In this document: one piece after another, positions 18,710 through 27,008 of the stretch
Position numbering within the stretch: the stretch's first letter is position 1
Layout of the letters: each line of letters opens with the position of its first letter
From: Ornithinimicrobium sediminis
Lineage (GTDB): Bacteria > Actinomycetota > Actinomycetes > Actinomycetales > Dermatophilaceae
NCBI RefSeq assembly: GCF_021272345.1
Contig: NZ_JAJSDQ010000002.1
Location: 62,001 to 126,000, forward strand
DNA: 64,000 nt
Reading direction: 5' to 3'
Position numbers and translations under genes: made by a program
Notes under the pieces: generated by a model
The model's database searches: none
Seen by the model: only the letters and a program-made list of their open reading frames with translations
What the model was told of the DNA's origin: nothing

Positions 18710-19678
18710 CTAGGCCGCAGCCCCGCGAGCGGCGCGGGCCAGGCGCCGGGACCGGCCGACCGCCACCATGGAGTCGGCGGTCAGGATGGCCAGCGCGACC
18801 CAGACCATGCCGAAGCCGACCCAGCGGGAGGCGGGCATCGACTCGCCGAGCAGCAGCACCGCCGACAGCAGCTGCAGCACCGGGGTGAGGAACTGCAGCA
18901 GCCCGATGGTCGTGAGGGGCACCCGCCGTGCGGCCGAGGCGAAGAACAGCAGCGGCACCATGGTGGCCAGGCCTGCACTGACCAGCAGGACCGTGTGGGT
19001 GGGCCCCTCGGTGGTGAAGGTCTGTTGGCCGGTCACGGCGAGGAAGACCACGATCGACAGCGCGAACGGCACGATCACCAGCGTCTCTGCGGTCAGCGAC
19101 TGGATCGCGGACAGCGAGATGCCGACCCGGTTCTTGACCAGGCCGTAGGCGGCGAAGCTGAACGCGAGGCTCAGCGAGATCCAGGGTGGGCTGCCGTAGT
19201 CGACGGTCAGGTAGATGCCGGCGGCGGCGCCGATGCCCACGGCCACCCACTGCAGCGGGCGCAGCGGCTCGCGCAGGAGCAGCACGCCCAGGGCCACCGT
19301 CACCAGCGGGTTGAGGAAGTAGCCCAGGGACGCCTCGGTGACGTGGCCGCTGAGCACGGCGAAGGTGTAGACCGTCCAGTTGGCGGCGATGAGGGCGCCG
19401 GCCAGACCGACCGCGGCCAGCATGCGGGGGCGGCGCAGCAGCTGCCGGAGCCACCCGAGGCGACGCATCAGCGCCAGCACCACCAGGCAGATCAGCAGCG
19501 ACCAGATGACCCGGTGGGCCAGCACCTCGACGGGCCCGGCCGGCCGGAGCGTCGCGAAGTAGACGGGGAACAGGCCCCACAGCCCGTACGCAGCCAGCCC
19601 GTATGCGGTCCCGCGGGACCGCTCCCTCGCCGCGGCCTCCGTCTCACGCGTGGCGCGGGTGGGTGCGGGCGCGCTCAA
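18710..19678 (-). CDS. rarD: RarD-type EamA/DMT permease
   Basis: 322 aa with about ten membrane helices. RarD hallmarks are AYGLWGLFPVYFATLRP, EVLAHRVIWSLL, and NWTVYTFAVLSGHVTEASLG followed by YFLNPLV. The apparent start is a TTG at 19678 that overlaps the korB stop (TTGA); an internal start before the first helix is possible. The family exports metabolites or confers chloramphenicol tolerance; the real substrate is not predictable. Confidence 0.9.
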   Translation of the reverse strand: MSAPAPTRATRETEAAARERSRGTAYGLAAYGLWGLFPVYFATLRPAGPVEVLAHRVIWSLLICLVVLALMRRLGWLRQLLRRPRMLAAVGLAGALIAANWTVYTFAVLSGHVTEASLGYFLNPLVTVALGVLLLREPLRPLQWVAVGIGAAAGIYLTVDYGSPPWISLSLAFSFAAYGLVKNRVGISLSAIQSLTAETLVIVPFALSIVVFLAVTGQQTFTTEGPTHTVLLVSAGLATMVPLLFFASAARRVPLTTIGLLQFLTPVLQLLSAVLLLGESMPASRWVGFGMVWVALAILTADSMVAVGRSRRLARAARGAAA

Positions 19679-20754
19679 CCGGTCACGGTCCAGGTGTCCT
19701 TGCCGAGCAGCAGGGCCTGCAGGTCGTCGTCACCAGCGGGTCCGCCGGCCGCGGCGCGGGCACCGTCGACCTGGGCCCGGACCTGGTCGTCGTAGGTGGG
19801 ACGGTCGACCTGGCGGAAGATGCCCATGGGCACGTGCGACATCGTGCCGTCGTCGAGGCGGGAGAGCGCGAAGGCCTGGGTGGGCTCGGGTGCAGCAGCG
19901 TCGTGCACGACGACGTCGGACGGGTCGGCCGTCGCCTCGGGCACGACCCGCAGGGCGGACCCGTCGCGCACGACCACGTGGTCCTCGCCGACCCGCACCG
20001 GCTCGCCGTCCACGAGGTGGGCCAGCCGGGCGCGGCCCTCGTCACGGTCCTTGATGAGCTGGAAGGCGCCGTCGTTGAAGATCGGGCAGTTCTGGTAGAT
20101 CTCGACCAGGGCCGTGCCGCGGTGTGCGGCGGCCGCCTTGAGCACCTGCGTCAGGTGCGCGCGGTCGGAGTCCATGGTGCGCGCCACGAAGGTCGCCTCG
20201 GCGCCGAGGGCGAGAGACACCGGGTTGAACGGGTGGTCGACCGACCCGACCGGGGTCGACTTGGTGACCGTGCCGACGTCCGAGGTGGGGGAGTACTGCC
20301 CCTTGGTGAGCCCGTAGATCTTGTTGTTGAACAGCAGGATGGTCATGTTGACGTTGCGTCGCAGCGCGTGGATCAGGTGGTTGCCCCCGATCGACAGCGC
20401 GTCGCCGTCACCGGTCACCACCCAGACCGACAGGTCCTCGCGGGTGGTGGCCAGGCCGGTGGCGATCGCCGGTGCCCTGCCGTGGATGGAGTGCATCCCG
20501 TAGGTGTCCAGGTAGTAGGGGAAGCGCGAGGAGCAGCCGATGCCGCTGACGAAGACGATGTTCTCCCGGCGCAGGCCGAGGTCGGGCAGGAAGCCCTGCA
20601 CGGCGGCGAGCACGGCGTAGTCGCCGCAGCCCGGGCACCAGCGCACCTCCTGGTCGGAGGTGAAGTCCTTCTTGGTCTGTGCGGGCGCCTCGGGGTCGAG
20701 CCGGGGCACCCCCTGGGTGCCGAGCGAGGGCATACCGAGGTCGGTGCTGGTCAT
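19675..20754 (-). CDS. korB: 2-oxoglutarate (2-oxoacid):ferredoxin oxidoreductase beta subunit
   Basis: 359 aa; ATG overlaps the korA stop (ATGA). The beta subunit binds thiamine diphosphate and a 4Fe-4S cluster. Cysteines C40 and C43 (CPGCGDYA), C74 (GIGCSSR) and C223 (YQNCPIF) are all present. The ThDP motif runs from G115-D116-G117 to N143-N144. With KorA it oxidatively decarboxylates 2-oxoglutarate to succinyl-CoA and reduces ferredoxin. In actinobacteria this enzyme can complement or replace 2-oxoglutarate dehydrogenase. It lies between the two complex I operons, which suggests a ferredoxin link. Confidence 0.95.
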   Translation of the reverse strand: MTSTDLGMPSLGTQGVPRLDPEAPAQTKKDFTSDQEVRWCPGCGDYAVLAAVQGFLPDLGLRRENIVFVSGIGCSSRFPYYLDTYGMHSIHGRAPAIATGLATTREDLSVWVVTGDGDALSIGGNHLIHALRRNVNMTILLFNNKIYGLTKGQYSPTSDVGTVTKSTPVGSVDHPFNPVSLALGAEATFVARTMDSDRAHLTQVLKAAAAHRGTALVEIYQNCPIFNDGAFQLIKDRDEGRARLAHLVDGEPVRVGEDHVVVRDGSALRVVPEATADPSDVVVHDAAAPEPTQAFALSRLDDGTMSHVPMGIFRQVDRPTYDDQVRAQVDGARAAAGGPAGDDDLQALLLGKDTWTVTG

Positions 20755-22631
20755 GAAGGGACCTCCTGCAGGTCCAGCGCCTGCGCGTGCAGCACCTCGG
20801 CCAGCTCGGCGGAGGTGAAGGGCAGGCCGCGGACGGCGGTGTGGGAGCGGACGTCGACGAGGTAGCGGGCACGCAGCAGCATGGCCAGCTGTCCCAGGTT
20901 CATCTCCGGCACGATGACACGCTCGTAGCGTCGGAGGACGTCGCCGAGGTTGCGGGGGAAGGGGTTGAGGTGGCGCAGGTGGGCCCGGGCGACAGGGGTG
21001 CCGGCGGCCCGGGCGAGCCGGGTGGCCGCCGAGATCGGGCCGTAGGTCGAGCCCCAGCCGAGTACGAGCACCTTCGCCTCGCCCGACGGGTCCTCGACCT
21101 CCAGCGGCGGGACCGTGTCGGCGATCCGGTCGATCTTGGCCTGCCGCAGCCGCACCATGCGGTCGTGGTTGTCGGGGTCGTAGGAGATGTGGCCGGTGAC
21201 GTCGGCCTTCTCGATGCCGCCGATCCGGTGCTCGAGGCCGGCGGTCCCGGGGATCGCCCACGCCCTCGCCAGGGTGGCCTCGTCGCGGGCGTAGGGGTGG
21301 AAGACCGGCTCGCCCTTGTCGTCGACACCGTTGGGCCGGGTCGCGAACTCGACCTCGAGGTCGGGCAGGTCGGCGACCTCCGGCACCGGCCACGGCTCGG
21401 AGCCGTTGGCCAGGTAGCCGTCGGAGAGCAGGATGACCGGGGTGCGGTAGGTCGTGGCGATGCGCACGGCCTCCAGTGCGGCGTCGAAGCAGTCGGTCGG
21501 TGACTGGGCGGCGATGACCGCGAGAGGTGACTCCCCGTTGCGGCCGTGCATTGCCTGCAGCAGGTCGGACTGCTCGGTCTTGGTGGGCAGGCCGGTGGAG
21601 GGCCCGCCGCGCTGCACGTCGATGACGATCAGCGGCAGCTCGGTCGCGACGGCCAGGCCGATGGTCTCGCTCTTGAGGGCCAGGCCGGGTCCGGAGGTGG
21701 TGGTCACGCCCAGGCCGCCACCGAAGGACACCCCCAGGGCCATCCCGACCGCGGCGATCTCGTCCTCGGCCTGCAGCGTCGTGATGCCGTAGCGCTTCAT
21801 CGTGGACAAGGCGTGCAGCACGTCGGAGGCCGGGGTGATCGGGTAGGACCCCAGCACCAGGGGCAGCCCGCTGCGGTGCGACGCCGAGACCAGCCCGAGG
21901 GCCATCGCCTGGTTGCCGGTGAGCGTGCGGTAGGTGCCTGCGTGCATCGGTGCCGGGGCCACCTCGAAGCGCACCGCGAAGTCCTCGGTGGTCTCGCCGT
22001 AGGCGTGCCCGGCCCGCAGGGCCGTGAGGTTGGCCTCGAGCACCTCGGGGGCCCTGGCGAACTTGGCGCGCAGGAAGGCCTCCGTGCCCTCCAGGGGGCG
22101 GGAGTAGAGCCACGACAGCAGGCCGAGGGCCAGCATGTTCTTGGCCCGCTCCTTCTCCTTGCGGGTCAGCCCGTAGTCGGCCAGCGCCTCGACCGTCATG
22201 GTCGTCAGCGGCAGCGAGTGCACGTGCCACGAGGCGAGGCTCTCGTCGTCGACCGGGCTCACGGCATACCCCACCTTGGCGAGGTTGCGCTTGGTGAACT
22301 CGTCGGTGTTGATGATGAGGGTGGAGCCGCGCGGCACGTCGGCGAGGTTGGCCTTGAGCGCTGCCGGGTTCATCGCCACGAGGACGTCCGGGGCGTCGCC
22401 GGGGGTCATCACGTCGTGGTCGGCGAAGTGCAGCTGGAAGCTGGAGACGCCGGGCAGCGTGCCCTGCGGAGCGCGGATCTCGGCCGGGAAGTTGGGCAGG
22501 GTCGAGATGTCGTTGCCGAGGGCGGCGGTGTCGGAGGTGAACCGGTCTCCGGTGAGTTGCATGCCGTCACCGGAGTCACCGGCGAAACGGATCACGACAC
22601 GGTCCAACCGGCGTGTGGGCTTGCTGCTCAT
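20751..22631 (-). CDS. korA: 2-oxoglutarate (2-oxoacid):ferredoxin oxidoreductase alpha subunit (gamma-alpha fusion)
   Basis: 626 aa. The N-terminal gamma-type domain (about 1-190; VIRFAGDSGDGMQLTG) is fused to the alpha pyrimidine-binding domain (about 200-400: GSYPITPASDVLHALS, QAEDEIAAVGMALGVSFGG, VIDVQRGGPSTGLPTKTEQSD in two adjoining pieces). A transketolase-C-like tail follows (PFPRNLGDVLRRYE). This is the standard Kor/Vor fusion of actinobacteria. ATG at 22631, preceded by a divergent 100-bp control region shared with the ATP-grasp gene. Confidence 0.95.
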   Translation of the reverse strand: MSSKPTRRLDRVVIRFAGDSGDGMQLTGDRFTSDTAALGNDISTLPNFPAEIRAPQGTLPGVSSFQLHFADHDVMTPGDAPDVLVAMNPAALKANLADVPRGSTLIINTDEFTKRNLAKVGYAVSPVDDESLASWHVHSLPLTTMTVEALADYGLTRKEKERAKNMLALGLLSWLYSRPLEGTEAFLRAKFARAPEVLEANLTALRAGHAYGETTEDFAVRFEVAPAPMHAGTYRTLTGNQAMALGLVSASHRSGLPLVLGSYPITPASDVLHALSTMKRYGITTLQAEDEIAAVGMALGVSFGGGLGVTTTSGPGLALKSETIGLAVATELPLIVIDVQRGGPSTGLPTKTEQSDLLQAMHGRNGESPLAVIAAQSPTDCFDAALEAVRIATTYRTPVILLSDGYLANGSEPWPVPEVADLPDLEVEFATRPNGVDDKGEPVFHPYARDEATLARAWAIPGTAGLEHRIGGIEKADVTGHISYDPDNHDRMVRLRQAKIDRIADTVPPLEVEDPSGEAKVLVLGWGSTYGPISAATRLARAAGTPVARAHLRHLNPFPRNLGDVLRRYERVIVPEMNLGQLAMLLRARYLVDVRSHTAVRGLPFTSAELAEVLHAQALDLQEVPS

Positions 22632-22704
22632 AACAGACCCAATGCTACGGGACCGTAGGTTGTTCCACCGCACAGACGTCACGGGACCGACTCTGGTGGT
22701 GAAA

Positions 22705-22723
22705 GTGGTCACACCGTGACCAC
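22705..22723. promoter_or_regulatory. perfect 19-bp inverted repeat in the korA / ATP-grasp divergent region
   Basis: GTGGTCAC-acc-GTGACCAC: two perfect 8-bp arms with a 3-nt spacer, ending 8 bp before the ATP-grasp ATG and about 75 bp upstream of korA. It has typical dimeric-repressor operator geometry. The cognate regulator is unknown. Confidence 0.45.
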
Positions 22724-22731
22724 AATGGCGG

Positions 22732-23511
22732 ATGGCTGCGCACGTCACCTGTCTGTGGGGGAAGCCCCCGGCCCCGGACTCCCTGCCTGCACGGCTCGAG
22801 GAGCTGCTCGTCGAGCGCGGGTGCGAGGTCCGGCGGCGGCTGCCGCACGATGAGCCGGTCGACCCCGACGCGGTGCGCGCCGACCTCGTCGTCCACCGCG
22901 GGCTCGGGGCCCGCGACGAGCCGGTGCTCGCGGCCCTGCACGGACGCGGGGTCCCGCTGTGCAACCCCTGGGCCGGGACGCATGCTCTCCTCGACCGCCG
23001 GCGCTGGAGCCCGCTCCTGCACGACGCAGACCTGCCGGCGCCCGCCCTCACCGCGTTCGACACGTGGGCCGAGCTGCTGCTGGCCGTGGACACCGAGGTC
23101 GTCGTCAAGGCGGCGTCGGGGACGGGGCATGGTGCGACGGTGCTCAGCGGGGACGCCGCCTCCCTGCCCGACGACGCGCCGTTCGAGGGGCCGTTCCTGG
23201 TGGAGCCCTTGCTGCGGCACGACGGCACCGACCGCAAGCTGTATGTCGCAGGGTCGAGCGTGCGCGCGCTGCGCAAGCCCTCGACGCTCGCCGCCGGTCA
23301 TGTGACCACAGGTGAGCCCTTCGACCCGGAGGAGGACCTCCGCGACCTGGCCCTGCGCGTGGGTGGCGCTCTCGGGGTGCATCTCTACGGCGTCGACGTG
23401 GTGCTGACCGACGCGGGGCCCGTCGTGGTCGACGTCAACGCCTTTCCCGGCTTCCGCGGTGTGGACGGCGCGGACGTGCTGGTTGCCGACCACGTCCTGA
23501 CGCATCTCTGA
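22732..23511 (+). CDS. RimK-type ATP-grasp protein
   Basis: 259 aa. The C-terminal half has ATP-grasp features: VVVKAASGTGHGATVL (phosphate loop), FLVEPLLRHDGTDRKLYVAG and GVDVVLTDAGPVVVDVNAFP, with the metal-binding Asp and Asn. The N-terminal ~100 residues form a short pre-ATP-grasp domain (HVTCLWGKPPAPDSLPARL). Such proteins ligate an amine to a carboxylate, or are inositol-kinase-like. The substrate is unknown and neighbours give no clue. The start lies next to the 19-bp inverted repeat. Confidence 0.8.
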   Translation: MAAHVTCLWGKPPAPDSLPARLEELLVERGCEVRRRLPHDEPVDPDAVRADLVVHRGLGARDEPVLAALHGRGVPLCNPWAGTHALLDRRRWSPLLHDADLPAPALTAFDTWAELLLAVDTEVVVKAASGTGHGATVLSGDAASLPDDAPFEGPFLVEPLLRHDGTDRKLYVAGSSVRALRKPSTLAAGHVTTGEPFDPEEDLRDLALRVGGALGVHLYGVDVVLTDAGPVVVDVNAFPGFRGVDGADVLVADHVLTHL

Positions 23512-23556
23512 CTCCACCCCGCCCGGAGCGTCCCGGCCGCCGGCTCCGGGATGGCG

Positions 23557-23596
23557 GGTCTGCACGTCCATGGGTCTGCAGATGTGGCCACGGGTG
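23557..23596. repeat. GGTCTGCA/GTGGCCAC repeat, left flank of the DUF559 gene
   Basis: GGTCTGCA occurs at 23557 and again at 23573 (16-bp spacing). The second copy continues as GGTCTGCAGA-t-GTGGCCAC-g-GGTG to 23595. This matches 24638-24660 on the other side of the gene with two mismatches in 23 bases. Confidence 0.7.
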
Positions 23597-23641
23597 ACCA
23601 CGACGGCACACCCCTCCTGGCGAGGATCGCCGTCCAGGGCA

Positions 23642-24577
23642 TCACGATCCCCAGCCGCGCGCCCGCAAGGTTGCTCCCACCTGGTCCAGGAAGGCGTCGG
23701 GAGCCACCCTCAGGCCCAGGACCGGGATCCGCAGTGTCACCCCTCCGTCGATGGCGACCGCGTTCTGCCGGAGCGCGTCGGACATCGGGGCGAGTCCCCA
23801 GGTGTGCTGGACCCCGTCGATCTCGACGTGCACTCCGAAGGCGTCCCACCAGACGTCGAGATAGGCGCGCCCACCCTGCCCGTGCACCACGACCTGGCGG
23901 CTGGGCTCGGGAAGCCCACGCTGCCGACAGAGCGCCGCGAAGTCCAGCTCCGACAGTGAGTGAGCACCGTCGCAGACGTCTCGGATGACCTGGTCGACCA
24001 GCTGTCGCCGCGTGCTCCGTCGCACCGTGGTCCAGTGCGCCAGCAACCGGTCAGCCGACACCAGCCGCTGCTGCACCGTCATCGCGATCAGGGTGGCGGC
24101 CTGTCGGTCGCTGCTCGCCCAGTGCGCCGCCCGGACCAGGGCCACAGGCACGGGGACGCGTGGCAGTCCTGCAGTGCACGGTGGGTGCCAGGGCCGGGGG
24201 CGGTGCAGCACCACCCCCGGCAGGGCGTGCACGCGGCGGCCGTGCGGCACGCTGACGTGGACGGCGCGTTCGGTCCAGCCCGTGAGCCCTGCGGCGATCA
24301 GGGCGCTCACCCCGTCCAGCGCCGCTCCTGACCCGGACTCCCACACCGCCCACCACAGACGCGCAGCCGGGTCGACGGCACCGACCGGCTCCTGTGTCGA
24401 CACGGCGATGGTGTGCCGACCGAGGCGCGTCCACCGTCCGGCACGGACCTCGCTGCGGATCTCGTCGCTGGTGATGCCTTCGGCAAGGAGCTGCCGGCGC
24501 AGGGCGACGCCGCCGTGCGGGGCTGCCGCCGCGACAGCCAACCGCGCCCGCGACTGCCGCCGGCTCGCCCTGGTCAT
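23642..24577 (-). CDS. DUF559/Vsr-like nuclease-fold protein with AbiEi-like N-terminal winged helix
   Basis: 311 aa. The N-terminal ~60 residues (GGVALRRQLLAEGITSDEIR, then VRAGRWTRLGRHTIAV) look like the winged-helix of AbiEi-type antitoxins. The C-terminal part (about 225-305) resembles a DUF559/very-short-patch endonuclease core: YLDVWWDAFGVHVEIDGVQH with acidic residues at the expected active-site strand, then LRIPVLGLRVAPDAFLDQV. Such genes are abundant, solitary and scattered in actinobacterial genomes, and their function is unknown. No partner toxin is adjacent. The gene is bracketed by GGTCTGCA...GTGGCCAC repeats. Confidence 0.78.
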   Translation of the reverse strand: MTRASRRQSRARLAVAAAAPHGGVALRRQLLAEGITSDEIRSEVRAGRWTRLGRHTIAVSTQEPVGAVDPAARLWWAVWESGSGAALDGVSALIAAGLTGWTERAVHVSVPHGRRVHALPGVVLHRPRPWHPPCTAGLPRVPVPVALVRAAHWASSDRQAATLIAMTVQQRLVSADRLLAHWTTVRRSTRRQLVDQVIRDVCDGAHSLSELDFAALCRQRGLPEPSRQVVVHGQGGRAYLDVWWDAFGVHVEIDGVQHTWGLAPMSDALRQNAVAIDGGVTLRIPVLGLRVAPDAFLDQVGATLRARGWGS

Positions 24578-24634
24578 GCGGCCGACTCTGGCTCATCTCC
24601 CACGCACGGTGTGACCGGCCTGTGGACACAGAGC

Positions 24635-24680
24635 AGCGGTCTGCAGAAGTGGCCACCGGTGGCACCGTCTGCAGACCGCT
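24635..24680. repeat. 46-bp near-perfect palindrome between DUF559 and the phosphatase gene
   Basis: Arms AGCGGTCTGCAGA (24635-24647) and TCTGCAGACCGCT (24668-24680) are perfect 13-bp inverted repeats. The 20-bp centre is itself palindromic apart from three mismatched pairs. It lies in the 162-bp divergent intergenic region, about 58-60 bp from each start codon, so it could be an operator, a mobile-element end or a hairpin. Its left half is repeated at 23573-23595. Confidence 0.75.
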
Positions 24681-24739
24681 CCCACCTGGCCGGTCGGGGG
24701 TGCGGCAGCGACGAGAAGCCCAACTGGCAGGCTGGGCGC

Positions 24740-25210
24740 ATGCGCATCTGCTTCGTCTGCCTGGGCAACATCTGCCGGTCCCCGGCCGCGGAGGCGGTCT
24801 TCCTGCACCTGGCCGATCAGGCGGGGCTCGACGTCGAGGTGGAGTCGGCGGGCACCGGGCCGTGGCACGTCGGGGAGCCACCGCACGAGGGGACGCTCAC
24901 CGAGGCCGCGCGCCGGGGGATCCCGGTCGACCACGTCGGCCGGCAGTTCGGCCCGGACGACTTCGCCCGCTTCGAACTGGTCGTGGCGATGGACTCGGGC
25001 AACGTCGCCGAGCTGCAGGAGATGGCGCCCGACGAGGAGTCCGCCGCCAGGGTGGTGCGCCTGGGGGAGTTCGCGCCCGACGTCGGGACCACCGGCGTGC
25101 GTGACGTGCCCGACCCCTACGGACGGCCACAGGCCGAGTTCGTGACGATGTTCGACCAGGTGGAGACCGCGTGCCGGGGCCTGGTGGAGCACCTCAGCGG
25201 CGACCGGTGA
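24740..25210 (+). CDS. low-molecular-weight protein-tyrosine phosphatase
   Basis: 156 aa, the usual family length. The P-loop is at the N-terminus: C7-LGNIC-R13-S (CX5R), with N10 conserved. The general acid Asp is in DVPDPYGR near residue 120. It hydrolyses phosphotyrosine on proteins or arsenate-like substrates; PtpA and Wzb are relatives. ATG at 24740. The last bases (GTGA) overlap the start of the fructosamine kinase. Confidence 0.94.
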   Translation: MRICFVCLGNICRSPAAEAVFLHLADQAGLDVEVESAGTGPWHVGEPPHEGTLTEAARRGIPVDHVGRQFGPDDFARFELVVAMDSGNVAELQEMAPDEESAARVVRLGEFAPDVGTTGVRDVPDPYGRPQAEFVTMFDQVETACRGLVEHLSGDR

Positions 25211-26058
25211 GCGCGTCGCTGCAGGCCCTCGTAGGGCATCTCGACGCCCGGCAGGTGACGCCGGTCGCGGGCGGCGACATCGCCGGTGCCTACCGGGTGG
25301 AGACCCCCGAGGGTCCCGTCTTCGTCAAGCACCTGCCCGAGGCCCCGGCGGGGCTGTTCGAGCGCGAGGCGGCAGGGCTGCGGGTCCTGCGGGCCGCCGG
25401 AGCACTGTCCGTGCCGGAGGTCCTGCACGTCGACGACAGCGGCCTGGTGCTCGAGTGGGTCGATGCGGCCCCCCGCGGCGTCGGTGACGACGCTGCCTTC
25501 GGGCGCGCGCTGGCCATGCTGCACGCCACCCACGGGCCGCACTTCGGGGCCGTCGACGACCAGACACGCGGCTTTCTCGGCACCGTCGAGGTCGACCTGA
25601 CCCCTGCGTCCACGTGGGCGGAGAGCTACCTCGTCCGCCGGGTGCTGCCCCTGGTGCAGCGCTGCGTGGAGATGCGGCGGCTGGACCCCCGCGAGCTCGG
25701 CGCGGTCGAGCGTCTGGTCGCCCGGGGTGAGGACCTCTGCGGCCCGCCCGAGCCGCCCTCCCTCGTGCACGGCGACCTCTGGGCGGGCAACCGGATGGTC
25801 GACACGGCGGGGCGGCACTGGCTCATCGACCCCGCCGTCAGCTGGTCGCACCGGGAGCTGGACCTGTCGATGATGCGTCTCTTCGGCGGGTTCGGCGAGG
25901 CGGCCTTCACGGCATACCAGGAGGTCACCCCCCTGCAGCCGGGGTGGCGCGACCGCGACGGCCTGCACCGCCTGCTGCCCCTGCTGGTCCACGTGATCCT
26001 CTTCGGGGAGCCGTATGCCGTGCAGGTCGTCCGTGCCCTGGACCGCCTCGATCGTTAG
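25207..26058 (+). CDS. fructosamine/ketosamine-3-kinase family protein
   Basis: 283 aa from GTG at 25207, overlapping the phosphatase stop. It has the aminoglycoside-phosphotransferase fold: catalytic loop LVHGDLWAGNRMV, metal-binding IDPAVSWSHRELDLSMMRLF, and an N-terminal FVKHLPEAPAGLFEREAAGL with the ATP-contacting Lys. FN3K-type enzymes phosphorylate glycated amines so that they decompose, a protein-repair role. Pairing with a LMW phosphatase is frequent in many bacteria. nuoA of the second complex I set starts 10 bp after its stop. Confidence 0.9.
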   Translation: MSASLQALVGHLDARQVTPVAGGDIAGAYRVETPEGPVFVKHLPEAPAGLFEREAAGLRVLRAAGALSVPEVLHVDDSGLVLEWVDAAPRGVGDDAAFGRALAMLHATHGPHFGAVDDQTRGFLGTVEVDLTPASTWAESYLVRRVLPLVQRCVEMRRLDPRELGAVERLVARGEDLCGPPEPPSLVHGDLWAGNRMVDTAGRHWLIDPAVSWSHRELDLSMMRLFGGFGEAAFTAYQEVTPLQPGWRDRDGLHRLLPLLVHVILFGEPYAVQVVRALDRLDR

Positions 26059-26068
26059 GCTGCCGGAC

Positions 26069-26425
26069 ATGGGCGACTACGCGGTGGTGCTGGCGGTCGT
26101 GCTGGCCGGTGTGCTGCTCGTCGTTGCCGGCTACGGCGCCCGGCGCCTGCTCGCGCCCAGCGACCCGACCACCGCCAAGCAGACGACCTACGAGTCGGGC
26201 GTGGACCCCATCGGCGAGGGCTGGATGCAGGGCAGCGTGCGCTACCTGGTCTTCGCCTTCCTCTACGTGGTCTTCGCCGTGGACGCGGTCTACCTGTTCC
26301 CCTGGGCGCTGGTGCTCCGCACCGAGCTCGGGCCCGCCTCGCTGGTCGAGATGGCGATCTTCATCGGGGTGCTCGTGATCGGCCTGGGGCACGCCTGGCG
26401 TCGAGGACTGCTGCGGTGGTGGTGA
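26069..26425 (+). CDS. nuoA: second-copy NADH-quinone oxidoreductase subunit A
   Basis: 118 aa with three membrane helices; [20 protein letters not shown] is the NuoA loop signature with its glutamate and acidic residues. First gene of the reduced complex I operon. TAGGCT ends 7 nt before the ATG, a -10-like element compatible with a leaderless start, so the operon may have its own promoter although the upstream gene is only 10 bp away. Confidence 0.94.
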   Translation: MGDYAVVLAVVLAGVLLVVAGYGARRLLAPSDPTTAKQTTYESGVDPIGEGWMQGSVRYLVFAFLYVVFAVDAVYLFPWALVLRTELGPASLVEMAIFIGVLVIGLGHAWRRGLLRWW

Positions 26426-26429
26426 GCCC

Positions 26430-27008
26430 GTGACGACCGACCTGCCGATGCCGCGTGTCGGGCCCGCCGCCGACCGGGCCCCCACCGCGGTGCGCATCGT
26501 GCTCAACTGGGGGCGGCGCTACTCCCTGTGGGTGTTCAACTTCGGCCTGGCCTGCTGCGCCATCGAGTTCATCGCCGCCTCGATGGCCCGGCACGACTTC
26601 ATGCGGCTGGGCGTCATCCCGTTCGCCCCCGGGCCGCGCCAGGCCGACCTCATGGTCGTCTCGGGCACGGTCACCGACAAGATGGCCCCCGCGATCCGCC
26701 GCCTCTACGACCAGATGCCCGAGCCCAAGTACGTCATCTCCTTCGGCGCCTGCTCCAACTCCGGGGGGCCCTACTGGGACTCCTACTGCGTCACCAAGGG
26801 TGTCGACCAGCTCATCCCGGTCGACGTCTACGTCCCCGGATGCCCACCGCGCCCCGAGGCCCTGCTCAACGGCATCATCACGCTCCAGGAGCAGATCAAG
26901 GCCGAGCACCCGGGCCGCGCCCGCGGGCACCGTCCGTATGCCGCGGGCCCGGTGACGGCGGGGGAGGTCACCCGTCCGCTGGTGGCTCCCCCGGAGGAGG
27001 CGCCATGA
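26430..27008 (+). CDS. nuoB: second-copy NADH-quinone oxidoreductase subunit B (cluster N2)
   Basis: 192 aa, GTG start 4 nt after nuoA. NuoB carries terminal cluster N2. All four cysteine ligands are visible: LACCAIEF (two adjacent), [14 protein letters not shown] and [13 protein letters not shown]. The electron-transfer end of this second complex is therefore intact, even though NuoD and the NADH module are not encoded here. The stop overlaps nuoC by 4 bases. Confidence 0.95.
   Translation: MTTDLPMPRVGPAADRAPTAVRIVLNWGRRYSLWVFNFGLACCAIEFIAASMARHDFMRLGVIPFAPGPRQADLMVVSGTVTDKMAPAIRRLYDQMPEPKYVISFGACSNSGGPYWDSYCVTKGVDQLIPVDVYVPGCPPRPEALLNGIITLQEQIKAEHPGRARGHRPYAAGPVTAGEVTRPLVAPPEEAP

Noticed and set aside
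18706-18715. GGCCTAGGCC-type palindrome between the glycosyltransferase and rarD as a DevR-like site.
   Set aside because: It lacks the GGGAC/GTCCC half-sites and overlaps the rarD stop; short GC-rich palindromes are expected by chance here.
17429-19795. 788-codon open frame on the plus strand opposite the glycosyltransferase and rarD.
   Set aside because: Shadow frame: composition is glutamine/glycine/arginine-rich without domains, whereas the minus-strand glycosyltransferase and RarD are clearly recognisable.
22649-22663. gggaccgtaggttgt upstream of korA as a third DevR box.
   Set aside because: Only the left half-site matches GGGAC; the right half differs at most positions and the spacing is wrong, so I do not count it.
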